A stretch of DNA of 64,000 nucleotides from Hyaloperonospora brassicae (GCA_947650285.1 CANTFL010001475.1:558001-622000); one strand, 5' to 3'; shown: positions 11,995 through 23,138, numbered from the stretch's first letter. Notes: generated from the letters alone by a model not told the origin. A program made the numbers and translations.

Positions 11995-12204
11995 GCCACG
12001 ATCTCAATCAGACACCCGATTGATCATCTTCTCAACGTCCTGTTCCCCTCGTGACGTCCTCGCCGTCAAGTCGCTGGTCGTCGATGGATCTACTCGGCGG
12101 CATTTTCCCGCCACAGGTTCTTCCAGTGACAATGCATCGGCGGAGCTTCCGTAATCAATACATAAGTGGGTGGATGAATATACTATTTATCGCTGTGTGT
12201 GTAG

Positions 12205-12205
<1 letters not shown>

Positions 12206-12235
<30 letters not shown>

Positions 12236-12246
12236 ATTGTTGTTGC
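12206..12246 (+). repeat. (TTG)n microsatellite
   Basis: About 13 tandem TTG units with one TTA interruption, upstream of the kinesin gene. Read on the minus strand it gives poly-Asn and on the plus strand poly-Val, so ORFs across it are artefacts. Confidence 0.9.
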
Positions 12247-12598
12247 GGCTGCACTCGGCCATCGCACTGTCGTGGGCCGCGCCGACTCCCTCTACAACCT
12301 GATTCTCCTCAGCCCCGTCGTTGTGATCACGCGTTTGAAACTCCGCACTCCTCTCGTCGTCATTTGCCATTCAGCTGCCAGTCCGCCAGCAGCGACACAC
12401 GTCCACGAGGAGCGCCTCACTGTACAAGACGTTTCGACCAGGCGGTCCACCACGTCACTCGCTCGCTCGCTCTCTCTCGCTCTCTCTCTTTTCACCGCAA
12501 TCTCTACAAATCGCTCCTGACGCGTCGCCAACCACCGCACCCCCACTTCCACCAGTCTCTTTGGGCCTTCAGTAGCTTACAATTTACAAGTCAAAAAC

Positions 12599-15590
12599 AT
12601 GCCCTCGTCGTTGTCATCTCGGTACGATACCCGTCGCGTCCTTCTGCTTACTTGCGCCTTGAACTCATCTGCTCATTGTTCGTGTGTCTGTTTGTTGTTT
12701 GTGTGTATGTGTGATTTGACTGACGTTGTTGGATCCGCTTTGTCGTTCTCCTGTTCTGCTCCTCTCGGTTCCGTTCATTTGCTGCTGTAGCATTCCAGAC
12801 CCAAGCAGCCTCAAGCCGAGAGCAGCAGCTGCAGAAACAAGTTCGTCGTTGTCGTCGTCGTTCGGAACGCCTCCTGGTGCGAAATTCGCTCGTGGCCGTG
12901 CTCACGGTGCGGCCATTGCGATGCCACAAACGCCAACGATACTGGGCACGAAATCTCCCGCTCAAGTCCAGCGGCCACTCAAGAAACTGCAGTTTCGAGC
13001 CAGTCATTTTGCAGCAACGGACGAACTCGAGACACAAGAAGTTCCTGGCTACTCAGTGACCCACGGGCAGTCGCAGACGCCTCTCAAGATGCCACGGTCC
13101 ATGCAATTGAACAACGTACGTGAACGTTCCATTACTGCTGCCTCGAGTTTTGTCTTGCCGACGGATGCAAGCGCTCCGTCGGATAAAAATATCCGCGTAC
13201 TGCTACGGATCCGACCGTCCCCGGGTAAAGATACCCGGAAATGCATCGACGTGGCTCCTGACCAACGCGGGGTGACGTTGGCACCCGCGTCGCAACAGGA
13301 GAAGCGCTTTGGCTTCGACCGCGTGTTCACGGAAGATTGTGGGCAGGACGATATTTTTCAAGACGCAGGTCGAGCAGCCGTGGAGAATACAATCGGTGGA
13401 TACAATGGCAGCATCTTTGCGTACGGACAGACTGGGTCGGGCAAGACGTTCACCATGTTGGGTGGAGCGACAGCCGATGTCCAGTCGTTGAGACTGTCGT
13501 CGCTGCGTGGACTCACGCCGCGTATTGTCGATTATTTATTCCAGCGACTTGCAGCTCTGTCGCGAGAACGGAATGGTGCGTTTCATCGTGGCGAGGAAAT
13601 GGAGTGCGCATTGCAGTACAAGTTGGCCTGTTCGTACTTGGAGATATACAATGAAAAGGTTTTTGACCTACTTGAGCCTAGTGGCTCAGTTGCTGCACAG
13701 CAGCCCAAGAGCCTTCGTGAAGACCGCACAAAGGAAGTGTATGTAGACCAGCTGCGTGAGATTAGCGTAGGCAGTGAAGAAGAAGCGCTAACGCTACTGC
13801 AGCTGGGCTCGCAAAACCGTCATATTTCATCAACCGACATGAATCGTGAGAGCTCGCGATCACACGCAGTGTTTTCGATCAAACTGGTGTTGGAAGAGCG
13901 CACGTCGGCTGGCGCAAAACGTACGCGCCGTTCGTGCTTGCACTTGGTGGATTTGGCAGGCAGCGAAAAGCAGCGACAAACTCGAGTGCATGGCAAGCGA
14001 TTGAAGGAGGCTGCCCAAATCAACAAGTCGTTGTCGGCACTTGGCAACGTGATTATGGCGCTAGTAGACGTCAGCAATGGTCAAAAGAGGCACGTGCACT
14101 ATCGTGACTCGAAACTCACGTTTCTGTTGCGCGACGCCTTGGGAGGCAATGCGATCACGAGCATCGTTGCGACAGTTTCACCTGAAGAGAAGTACTTTAC
14201 TGAAACGTTGAGCACGCTGAAGTTCGCTCAGCGTGCTAAGTTTATCAAGAACAATGCCGTGCAGAACGAGGATGATGACTCTCTCGTGCCCGTGCTCAAA
14301 CAGCAAATCGAAAAGCTGGTTGAAGAAATCGCATTCTTGCGCAGCAGTATTGGCAATTCTGACTCGAGGCCTGAAGCCAAGGCTGCTGTATCGGACTCTG
14401 GTAAGGACGGACTTGTAATGACATCGAAGGCAAGTGTCGAGCAGCTTGACGCTCGAGATCAGGAGATGAAGAAGAAGCAAAACCGGTGGGAGCCGGCTTT
14501 GGACATAATGCAGAAGCTGCTGTGTGCAAGTGGAGCAATCGGACCTGCAGATGTTACTGAAGAAACGGCAGGTGAGCCGCAAAACCAAGAGCGAGATGTT
14601 GTGGAAGCTCGTTGTGACAGGCTTGAGATGCTGCTTTATCGTATGATATGTCGGTTTGAGGAATACAAAGAGGTCGCGTTTGATCCTGATCGGTATAGGT
14701 TCAGTCGCCATGCATCGCGATCGAAGCCGAACAGGCTTCCAGGCTCGCGAATGTCGATGCTCCCTGCGCCTAAGCGATACGGCAGTGCTGCTGTTCGACA
14801 CCATCACCGTGACGACCAGGAGCACTCGGCAGATCATGACGAAAATGCTGCTTCGCTGGCAGCGGCCGAAAAGCGGGAGCGCAATTTGCATAAGAAAGTG
14901 CAAGACCAGCAAGACCGTATCGAGGAGCTGCTGCGTCGGTCTCAAGAAGCCGAAGCCGAGAACGACCTCATCCGTCATGAACTTTGTGAGCTACTTGAGT
15001 GGAAAGCTTTTGTTGAAGGAGAGCGACGCCGTGTTAGCGACGTTGGACCGACGGAGCCTCAACAGGACGGCGAAACAGATAAACCAGCGATCCCAGCTTC
15101 TGGACCATCGACATTGCCAAGCGAAGAAACGCAGAATATGCAGGAGATGCTGAATGCGTATCGATCACTCTTTGACGAAGTCACGGAACTGATGTACACG
15201 AAGAAGCCGATACTCTGCAGTCCTGCCAGCCCAAAGTCTAGTTCATCCGTTGTCACGGAAAACTCTACCTGTTACGCTTCAGGCGATGAGGACGATGTTG
15301 GCGACGACTGTGTTTCGATGGATGGCTTTGACACGAGCGAAGATGGCGATCGAGGTGTCAGCGACATTTATCGTGAGACTCGCCGTGTAAATGCTCTCAG
15401 CTCGCGCCTCGGTCGGAAATTTGATCTCTACCAAGATACGATCCAGCGCTTGGAGAAGGAGTTGCAAACTGTGCAAGATGACCTAGAGACGTCAAGTGCC
15501 GCAACGAAATTTGCTGAATTTCAACTTGAACAGTTGCGTACGTTAGCGGCCGACGAAGAAGTTAAACAGAATCAGGCGGAGCACGAATAG
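12599..15590 (+). CDS. Kinesin-12 / KIF15-like motor protein
   Basis: A short first exon (12599-12621, MPSSLSS plus two bases) can be joined to the main exon at 12791 by a 169-nt intron (GTACGA donor, CTGTAG acceptor). Otherwise translation may begin at the ATG at 12921. The motor domain lies at about residues 130-460 and is intact: P-loop GQTGSGKT, switch I NRESSRSH, switch II LVDLAGSEK, then RHVHYRDSKLTFLLRDALGG and LSTLKFAQRAKFIKNNAVQNED. The neck sequence and the YRDSKLTFLLRD region are closest to kinesin-12, plus-end-directed motors that push spindle poles apart or act in cytokinesis. A long coiled coil follows (about residues 690-960). The open frame stops at TAG 15588-15590, yet coiled-coil coding continues downstream in other frames, so the annotated C-terminus is probably not the real one. 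Confidence 0.85.
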
Positions 15591-15827
15591 TGCGTAAGAA
15601 GCTTGGAGAGTTGAACGAAAATGTACGTTTTCAGCGTGGCGAGATGGTCAAGGTGGTGGATGAAAGAAAAGGCAGCTGGAGCTACGCGTGCTCTCCTTGA
15701 GCAGAAAAACGAAGTGACACGGCATGAAGTAGAAGTTCCCAAGCTTGGTCTTCGCGACAACGACGACTCCGAAGATACTGTTGACTCCCGAGATACTAAT
15801 GATGAGGGACGGTTTGGGGGTGGATAG
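15591..15827 (+). other. Out-of-frame continuation of kinesin coiled coil
   Basis: Directly after the TAG, a second frame reads VRKKLGELNENVRFQRGEM... as coiled coil up to an AAAA run near 15669-15672. From there a third frame continues as AAGATRALLEQKNEVTRHEV and ends at 15827. A one-base change in the homopolymer would merge the second and third frames. The first shift could be a 53-nt intron (15538-15590, GTACGT to TAG) or another one-base indel. Either the assembly has errors here or this gene copy is damaged at its 3' end. Confidence 0.45.
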
Positions 15828-16152
15828 CTGGCTGCTTAGCACTGACTGACGACTTCGAAGCAGAAAGGAAGGCTTGACAGTTCATATTGGTGAAGCCGGA
15901 GACGTCGGAGGTAGACGATGATTCGACGCTACCGACAGTTTGATCGTGCGCCAAAAGATTAATTGAAGCATCTGGGGCATTCCTGCGGCCTATTGACTCG
16001 ATGAAGGCAAGCAGCTGCGACACGTCAGCTATAGCGTCCTTCTCGATCAGCTGGTCGAGCTCACGCCTAGCAGTACGACTTATGCGGAACTCCAACGAGC
16101 TCGTCCGAATGTCAACATGCACAGTGCAAAGGGTTTTCACTGCGGCATGCAA
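15796..16152 (-). CDS. Hypothetical protein or last exon, unrecognised
   Basis: The minus-strand frame is open for about 119 codons but lacks an upstream ATG. A splice acceptor (GCCGCAG) just before 16139 suggests that this is a 3' exon whose first exon I could not place. The sequence looks coding (VHVDIRTSSLEFRISRTARR, then ELDQLIEKDAIADVSQLLAF), with a Ser/Thr-rich tail. It overlaps tail to tail the last out-of-frame part of the kinesin. No family was recognised. Confidence 0.35.
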   Translation of the reverse strand: MHAAVKTLCTVHVDIRTSSLEFRISRTARRELDQLIEKDAIADVSQLLAFIESIGRRNAPDASINLLAHDQTVGSVESSSTSDVSGFTNMNCQAFLSASKSSVSAKQPAIHPQTVPHH

Positions 16153-16435
16153 TTGTCAAGCCTTGGCTGAGCATGGGCGCGAACAGCAAGAAGCGTGTTT
16201 GAATAAATACGCGCGTGTTTAATGTGTAGTGCATTCACTACAATGATGGTTTGTAAATGAACTCGAACGCTCTGCTTTCGTCCGGCGCTCAGGCTTGATT
16301 AACTAGAACCCCACAGGGCGCCAGATCCGGGTCAGTGTGTACCCATCTTCACATTAGCTTGTACTCGCGGAGCATGCTGCATAGGGTCAGACATGCCCGG
16401 GATATGGCAGTCCTCACTCTTGCTGTCCTGCGAAT

Positions 16436-19400
16436 TCAAAGCGCATATCGAAGCACATTGTAGGACGACAGCGTCCGGCGTTTGTAAAACAATACATAGG
16501 CGGCATCCGTCACGACGTCACCCGCCGCAATCTCAGATACCTTCTCGTCGTCAAAGCGAAACCACAACTCGGAGCATTGAACATCGGCATCCTCTGCATT
16601 TTCGCCGAACAGCGTTGCACTCTCGGGAAAATCAGCATCGTAGCGGCAATATGCTGTGTAATGACCGCGCGTGAGTCCGCCGACGTGATTGGTGACTGCA
16701 TACAAATCATAGACCGACGAGTCTGCACTGTCATGGTGGCTCATCCATTTTGAAAAGTCGAGCCCCTTCAGTGGAAAATCGACGAGTGCTCGCACCTTCC
16801 GTTTGTGCTGATTCTCAAGGTACTCAAATCGCTTGAGCTGTATCATCACGAGGTCAGGAAGCCGCCAAATAGCGGATAGCCGCGTGCCTTCGCGAGGAAC
16901 ATCGCACTGTTCGCATATCCAATGGTCGTCGAGCGAAATAGACTCTTCGCGCATCAAAGCATCCATACACTTTGTCAACGGGATAGCGCAGCTTGGTGAA
17001 CGTTCGTCATCCACAACCTGTGAGCGCTCTTGACTGCTTGCTGTCTTTTGTTGGTTAGGTAACGCACTGCTTTCAAGGTCAGCACGCAAGTCTGGATCCG
17101 CGCTAGCTGCCTCCATCACTTCTGCTGGAGCATCATCGGCTACGCATACTTCGCGGCTACTGTAGTCAAGATTACTTGCCCAGTCCAGCGCAAGAACAGT
17201 ACGCGTAGAAAAATGCGGCAGCAGTGCACTAAAGTCAACGGGCAGAAGCTCACCACGCTCGCTAGCCAAGTTGTCCAGATTCACGATTCGAACCTCATAC
17301 GGCAACAATGTTTCCTCAGCCATTTCGTCGATGTTATTGCCAGTAGGCTTGAAATCACTGGTGAAACTTCGCCAGAAACGAGCAGTCTGCAGCAATAGAG
17401 CCTGATGCATATCTCGTGCAGTTTTGTCGGACGCAATGGTCACGAACAAGGGCGTACCAAACACGTTCAAAATTGGACGCTCGTGTGTGGACACATTGCT
17501 CAGCTTTTGTGAATTTGGATGGTTGGCGGTAAACGGGTGACCGTCGCCACTTGTCTGCCCGGACTCAGGCACCCCAACCGAACTGGACTGCAACACGTAC
17601 CGGTGTACGACTTGCACCTCGAACACTTCTGTCGCTGTAGGCTTTCGAGTATCCAGAGGCTTAAGACGTTTTGATTTCCAGTCACGAGCTGTAAACCACT
17701 TGTTCCACTTGCTGCTGAAGGAATCGAAGTGGACGTACACGCGTCTAAAGTGCTTCGTTGAAACAGAATGCTCGTCAAGCTCATCACTGCCGACTACATC
17801 GATCACCGTGCCGGAATGCCAGTTGTTATGATTGTCTCGTGCATCAACACGGGAGCCCACGCGAAGGTCAGCAAAATGTCTGATTCTTTCATGAGCACGT
17901 CTATTTGCATTCGCGTAACCTCCACCGAACGCACACGTGCTGTAATACTCGCTTATGATAGCAGGTACACTGGGAACATCGGCAAGAGTCCACGCACGCT
18001 CATAGGCAGCGATCGAGCCAGGAGCAGCAGCGGCTAGTTTGTCGACCATTTCGTCCTCCTCGACGATCCGCTTGATGCGATTTCGACGTACCTCCACGAG
18101 CAAAAAACAGTTTCCACTTGCGCGCCCGTACGCTTTTGCAATACGATCGCACAGTACACCCACCTGACTTCCTCGATGAAGCCAGTAACCACGCTGCTCC
18201 GCTTGTAAAGCAACTTCTGTATCGTTCTCATCGTCAACACCACTCGGTAACTTCCGGGCTTGTAACAGCACGTTTACCTCCACACGTACAAATTTCGATT
18301 CTGGGATGGGAAGACTGAAAAACAGGTTCGGATCAAACGTACACTTACGCCCGCTACATGTACCACATACAGTCTCGCTACGCATTTGACTGTGGAACAG
18401 GTCTACCACGATGGAAGAGTTAGTGCTTGTATACTCACGCCAAGCTGCGTCACCATGATCTTCATCGGAAGAAGCGCTTATTGCTTCACGATACGCCTCC
18501 ACGTCTTCATCATCATTGTCATCACTTTCCACGATACCTCTTCCTGTCAGCCTGCCAAAACTAAAACATTTCGAGCTTCTTGTCTGTATCAAGTCGTCGA
18601 TAGACGCTGGCAAGGCCCGAAAACTCTGGTTTAGATCCTCGTGCAGACAGTCGAGAAGAGCAACCATAAATTCGTGAGCATCATACTGACGCGTCTCCTC
18701 AAAATGACGGCACACTCGCGTAAATTCGTCTCGAAACCGACTAGGACGGAGATAGCCTCGATCGCGCTCACGCCAGAGAGCAGTCTGAAGTTGTGCGAAC
18801 GCTGTGGAAACTGCACCTCGACTGCCAAGACGGTTCTTTTTGTTCACGTCTGGCTCGAATCGATTCGACAAGAAGTACTCACGGAACACTGGCGAGTGAA
18901 CGATGCATTGAAGTGCGCTGTTCATAAAGCAAGTGTTCCCCATGTTAATGAGTCCTGTGGCTCGAAGACCAGCGTGTTGAACCAGTCTCCCACAAGACGT
19001 TCTCGTTGTCGGTTCCATTGGTCTGGTGAGCCCAACAAGAACACCATCAGAACCCACATTTGCGGATACTGACGATCCTCTAGCAGCAGCTTCCTGTTCG
19101 GCAGCCATGCTTTTGCGCAAGACCTTCCAATCACCTGTTTTAGCAAAAGCGGCACGACTTGTGCCAGGACAGTAGACGAAGTCGTTGCCCACGGGTTGTA
19201 GCATAGCAACGTTGAAAGGCGTTCGAGGAAGCATAGCTGTCAAGCAACTCCGCCGATATTGCTGCGCGATACTGTGCGGGTCGCAATCGATATCCATTGC
19301 TCGAAAGTCCACAAGTAGTTCTTGAGCGCTTGTAATTTGCAATCCACTCAAAGTGGCGTCCGGGGATTCGAGATCACATTCAAGCGGCACCCAATCGTGG

Positions 19401-21184
19401 AGACGGCGACGACGCAGCCATAGCGACACTTCTTTTGCATTCATGCCTGGAAAAATGCCCATTCGATGCACAATCTCCTTTATTGAAGAAGTGCGGTGGA
19501 GAAGGAATCGCTGAGCGTACACCAAGTACACGTGCCTTGAATCGTGTCGCGCCAGACGAACCTGCAGCAACACCGGATACAGCTCCACCTTGACTTGCTT
19601 CCGTACTTGGCCTCCTCTAAACGTCAACGTCGCAGTGACGATGTCACGCTCCTGGTGCTTCTCCTTGTCCGGAAGCAAGTCCTGCCGTTCGCTAGGTGAA
19701 CGTACCTCTACAATCCGTCGGGGATAGCTGAGTCCGCCCCCATACGTTAGTAGCAGTCGCTTCCAGACGCCACTTGACACGAAAACAAAATCCCGTCCTT
19801 CAACAAGACCCCGTCGCAAGGTTCCCAGCTGTTCGTTCACACAAATATCGCGATTCCCAATCGGCCCAGGACGACAGCAACTCGCTGGCATTCGTCGAAT
19901 CTGTTGCTCGTATGCGTTGTTCTTCCCTTGCTCTTGTTCTTGCTCCTGCACCGGTTGGTCTCCAGCTTCCTGTCCCGATCGACTACTGTCAATCGTCTCG
20001 TCCAGTGGCTCTCCTTGCAGCGCAGGTTGCCAGTCTTTCCCTGATCGGACATATTGCTGCCATTGTGCCCACCAACGACTCGACACGACGTACGCCATCA
20101 TACCCGGTTGCCACTGCATTTCATCGTCCACGTCGTGCAAAAGCTTCTCGTCCTCAAACACTGCTCTCACCACATCAAACGGTGCAAACAGCACCTGCAG
20201 CACTCGCACACCCAATGCACAGTCCATTTTCTCGCAAAAAGCCGCTTCTGTCACGTACTGCGATCGTCCATGAAGCAGCACCAACTGCATCAGCCACGCC
20301 ACAACGTCCACAGCGACGTCATCAGCGTCCGCATCGCCAGCACCGGCACCAGCACCAGCAGCAGTACTGTAAGCACTGCCGCCTTCCGTCAGCACACTCG
20401 CATCACCATCCAGTTCCACGACCGTTGTTGCAAGCAACTGGACGTCGGCACGGGATAGTCCCGCGCTGTTGTGGTCGCGTTTGAACCACGAGAACACGAG
20501 CGCCGCCATCTCGCGCACAGCCGACGCGCCCGCGCGCGTCACGCGCGCCAGCATCTCACACAGCTCTTCAAACTCGATCTTGCCCGACCAGTTGGCGTCA
20601 AAGGCCTGGAACAGCGCACGCTGCGCGGCTTTCGACGTGCGGCCCAGCGCCGGGAACAGCCGCACAAACTGCCGCCGCGACTGGAGCTGCAGCCGCGCGT
20701 CGGCGCGCTGGCAAAAGTAAAAGCGTTTGCTGTGCACGAGCGCCGTGTCGAGCTGGAACGACGGCAGCGTCGGCAGCTGCTCCCCTGCGTCGTCTGATGA
20801 TAGCGACGGCGGGGCCGACGTGGCCGTGGAGCTCGAGCTGGGGGCGCTGCCGGCGCCAATGCAGCTGTAGGCGTCGCCGCGGGCCGTGCGATTCGGCGGC
20901 GGCGGCAGCTGTGCGGTGGCGGCAACGGGCGTCTTGTTGGTGGCCACGTGCACGAGCTCCCGCAGCGCGTAGAGCTCCGGGAGCGTCCACGAGTCGATGC
21001 GGCGCTTGCGCCGCGCGTGCGCCTGTTGAGCAGCGGCGCGCGACGCGTGCGTCGAGTGGGTGAACGGGTGCGTGGGGTGCTGCTGCTCGTGGTGGGACTG
21101 GTGGTGGCTGAGCGAGAAGAGGCGGCGCAGAGTGCTGTGGCTGCTGTGGCTGGGGCTGGGGCTGGACGCCGAGTGCGAGCGCAT
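16436..21184 (-). CDS. Ubiquitin carboxyl-terminal hydrolase with EF-hand and DUSP
   Basis: A single 1582-codon frame, starting MRSHSASSPSPSHSS. Order of parts: a Ser/His/Ala-rich N-terminus; an EF-hand near residues 195-208 (DANWSGKIEFEE loop); a DUSP domain near 460-495 (VFVSSGVWKRLLLTYGGG); and the USP catalytic domain from about 742. The Cys box is intact (GLINMGNTCFMNSALQ), as are the His box near 1508 (GGLTRGHYTAYCRYD) and FRFDDEKV near 1546. Zinc-binding CxxC pairs occur at about 940 (CGTC) and 1424 (CEQC). EF-hand plus DUSP plus USP resembles the USP32 arrangement. Between the catalytic sub-blocks, at about 1105-1180, sits a Tudor/MBT-like module (VGSRVDARDNHNNWHSGTV ... FDSFSSKWNKWF). 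The protein should cleave ubiquitin from substrates, possibly under calcium control; localisation is not evident. Confidence 0.88.
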   Translation of the reverse strand: MRSHSASSPSPSHSSHSTLRRLFSLSHHQSHHEQQHPTHPFTHSTHASRAAAQQAHARRKRRIDSWTLPELYALRELVHVATNKTPVAATAQLPPPPNRTARGDAYSCIGAGSAPSSSSTATSAPPSLSSDDAGEQLPTLPSFQLDTALVHSKRFYFCQRADARLQLQSRRQFVRLFPALGRTSKAAQRALFQAFDANWSGKIEFEELCEMLARVTRAGASAVREMAALVFSWFKRDHNSAGLSRADVQLLATTVVELDGDASVLTEGGSAYSTAAGAGAGAGDADADDVAVDVVAWLMQLVLLHGRSQYVTEAAFCEKMDCALGVRVLQVLFAPFDVVRAVFEDEKLLHDVDDEMQWQPGMMAYVVSSRWWAQWQQYVRSGKDWQPALQGEPLDETIDSSRSGQEAGDQPVQEQEQEQGKNNAYEQQIRRMPASCCRPGPIGNRDICVNEQLGTLRRGLVEGRDFVFVSSGVWKRLLLTYGGGLSYPRRIVEVRSPSERQDLLPDKEKHQERDIVTATLTFRGGQVRKQVKVELYPVLLQVRLARHDSRHVYLVYAQRFLLHRTSSIKEIVHRMGIFPGMNAKEVSLWLRRRRLHDWVPLECDLESPDATLSGLQITSAQELLVDFRAMDIDCDPHSIAQQYRRSCLTAMLPRTPFNVAMLQPVGNDFVYCPGTSRAAFAKTGDWKVLRKSMAAEQEAAARGSSVSANVGSDGVLVGLTRPMEPTTRTSCGRLVQHAGLRATGLINMGNTCFMNSALQCIVHSPVFREYFLSNRFEPDVNKKNRLGSRGAVSTAFAQLQTALWRERDRGYLRPSRFRDEFTRVCRHFEETRQYDAHEFMVALLDCLHEDLNQSFRALPASIDDLIQTRSSKCFSFGRLTGRGIVESDDNDDEDVEAYREAISASSDEDHGDAAWREYTSTNSSIVVDLFHSQMRSETVCGTCSGRKCTFDPNLFFSLPIPESKFVRVEVNVLLQARKLPSGVDDENDTEVALQAEQRGYWLHRGSQVGVLCDRIAKAYGRASGNCFLLVEVRRNRIKRIVEEDEMVDKLAAAAPGSIAAYERAWTLADVPSVPAIISEYYSTCAFGGGYANANRRAHERIRHFADLRVGSRVDARDNHNNWHSGTVIDVVGSDELDEHSVSTKHFRRVYVHFDSFSSKWNKWFTARDWKSKRLKPLDTRKPTATEVFEVQVVHRYVLQSSSVGVPESGQTSGDGHPFTANHPNSQKLSNVSTHERPILNVFGTPLFVTIASDKTARDMHQALLLQTARFWRSFTSDFKPTGNNIDEMAEETLLPYEVRIVNLDNLASERGELLPVDFSALLPHFSTRTVLALDWASNLDYSSREVCVADDAPAEVMEAASADPDLRADLESSALPNQQKTASSQERSQVVDDERSPSCAIPLTKCMDALMREESISLDDHWICEQCDVPREGTRLSAIWRLPDLVMIQLKRFEYLENQHKRKVRALVDFPLKGLDFSKWMSHHDSADSSVYDLYAVTNHVGGLTRGHYTAYCRYDADFPESATLFGENAEDADVQCSELWFRFDDEKVSEIAAGDVVTDAAYVLFYKRRTLSSYNVLRYAL

Positions 21185-21204
21185 GGGACCGGCGGCTCGG
21201 AAAT

Positions 21205-21264
21205 TGTCTGTGTGGCTGTGTGACTGTGTGGCTGTGTGGCTGTGTGACTGTGTCTGTGTGTGGG
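21205..21264. repeat. GTGTGACT/GTGTGGCT minisatellite
   Basis: Short tandem GT-rich units (CTGTGTGGCTGTGTGACTG) lie just upstream of the deubiquitinase start. Translated on the minus strand it gives repeated HSHTATQ, which accounts for the long but spurious ORFs overlapping this gene start. Confidence 0.8.
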
Positions 21265-22331
21265 TTCGGTCGACGCTTTGGTTGTGGCGGTGACTGGCGG
21301 CGTTGGGAGGGTCGTGCGTGGAAAAAAGTGCTTTGTGGGTGGGTCGCCAAAATGGCGTGGGGCGTGCGGACGACGGAGGTTCGAGTCGTTCGGATCTGGC
21401 GCTTTGCCGTTTTCAACGTGGCCCGGCGACGACGTTGAAGCCCTGAGAGCCGCTTTTTGCCGATCAGTGTTTTTTGGTTCGCTTTGCCTCGGCACGAAGC
21501 AGCGATAGGCAAAGTCGACATTGTTTGAATCCTGTTGTCCTTTCTTGACCAAAAACATGTGCGGAGCTTGGCCTTGTCGCATGATACGTGAATGGAGCTG
21601 GGGATGCTGCACTTGATCCCCACTCGAACGGCCAGAAGAGGAAGGAGCAGTTGGAGAGCGCCAATCTGGTGGTGCCGCCGACGCACGTCGCTCGTCTTTC
21701 GACGAATGTGACCAAAGTGTGCAAACAGACGGAACATGGGATATCGGGGAAGACCGCTGCCGCTGCTTGGCACTTGTGAACAAGGGTCCAGCTGCCGGAA
21801 GAAGCCAATGGCGACTGATGTTTGTCAGATGGTAGTCGTCAACATTGGTGTGCAGAACATGGCCATGATTACTGCGCCCACGGCAAGCCACATCACATGA
21901 TGACAGTAATGTAGTGACGGGTCAAACTTATCGAGTTTTATCTGCCTTCTACACACATACTTGCATGTGCACTACACACCTGTCGTATTAAATCAAGTGA
22001 CATGCCAGAAAGTGCGGCCGTAGCAAACAAAGGGACTATTCTTTACACCATCAAGCAAACTATCCAGACATGACAGGCAACGAACGCCAGGTTCATAAGT
22101 CTACGAATCGGTAGCAACGCATTGTTTTACAGACTCTAGGACAGGTTTGGCACGTGTTCGAAGGGTTGAGATACACCTATTCTCTATTTCATGCAGTCTG
22201 AATTTTTGTGAAAGCCTAGTTATGCCGTGATCGACATCGTCTCCTCACAAGTGACGCGGTCACGCCGGATATCACGGATAGCCGATAACTCACCATCGTC
22301 AAGGCTCAGCTTTTTTCGTTCCAAACAATGA

Positions 22332-22550
22332 CTACTGGATAGCCTCTTCATGTAGCACCAATCGCGAAATATGCACCAGAGCCGAAACGATCGACGTTTT
22401 CCATTTTGCCCGCCTTTGTTTCACGTGGTCCAAGAAACGCACCGAGCTGCTCGCTGTATTTGCGGCCTCCAGCTCGACATTTGCAACGCTCTGCAGCACC
22501 CAATCCGCCATTGATACTAGTTTGAGTAGATTCCCCTCTTTGGTCGACAT
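22332..22550 (-). CDS. Small ORF, 72 codons, unrecognised
   Basis: It has an ATG start (MSTKEGNLLKLVSMADWVLQ), a helical, evenly charged sequence and codon use like that of nearby genes. It could be a small protein or a surviving exon. No family was recognised and there is no supporting neighbour. Confidence 0.25.
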   Translation of the reverse strand: MSTKEGNLLKLVSMADWVLQSVANVELEAANTASSSVRFLDHVKQRRAKWKTSIVSALVHISRLVLHEEAIQ

Positions 22551-23090
22551 ATAGTCAACAACGATGTGTGTTCGTTACGAATCCTATTTGGGTAAACTTG
22601 AGCCGACGACATTTCTGAGAAAATCTCGATTGTGTACTTGTATGGTCCATCCTGGCTATGATTTATGACACAAAGTATAGTGGCCATTAACGACTGGGTC
22701 GATAAGCGCCCGATCTAAAGATTCTTTGGGATATTATCATATAGTGGGAGACTGCTTATCGGAGTAAGTACGGTCGTCACTCATGACATGCTGCTGTCCA
22801 GACCATGATCACGTGTCGCGGCATCTCTGGTCATTCCGCTCTTCCATGCAATTCCCGCGCGACTTTCTACGCGCTCTGATTGCTAAAAAAGCACCCAATA
22901 ACTCTTAAGAGCTTCCATCACTGGGAAACCACCGATGAAGGACTGGCGTGCTTGAATCAAGCAAGGAGTCTTTGAGTTTTCTGCTGTCGTCTTTGTTGCA
23001 GATCCGTCGGTTAAGAAATGTCAGCAAAGCTACTTCATCTAGTGCGACTAAGCTCCCATGACGTGACGAAGCACGCATTGAGGTCATGGG

Positions 23091-23138
23091 CGTGACGTTT
23101 CAGTGAAACATCAATGAAACGCGATCTGAAACGTCACG
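23091..23138. repeat. 13-bp perfect inverted repeat
   Basis: CGTGACGTTTCAG (23091-23103) and its exact reverse complement (23126-23138) are separated by 22 bases. It could be a hairpin or the remains of a small inverted-repeat element. The GTGACGTTTCA-type half site also resembles a bZIP target, but this is only a resemblance. Confidence 0.6.

Noticed and set aside
12155..12520. ORFs across the TTG repeat (poly-Val, poly-Asn)
   Set aside because: They are open only because of the microsatellite; no domain or splice support.
14178..14978. Minus-strand ORF of 266 codons
   Set aside because: It lies entirely antisense to the kinesin coiled coil; a Leu/Ser/Cys-rich antisense of a Glu/Lys/Gln-rich region is expected.
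20539..21891. Minus-strand ORFs of 450 and 391 codons (20539-21891, 20598-21773)
   Set aside because: They overlap the GC-rich N-terminus of the deubiquitinase in other frames and the GT minisatellite. Their composition is Arg/Pro/Ser/His-rich with no domain, so they are shadows.
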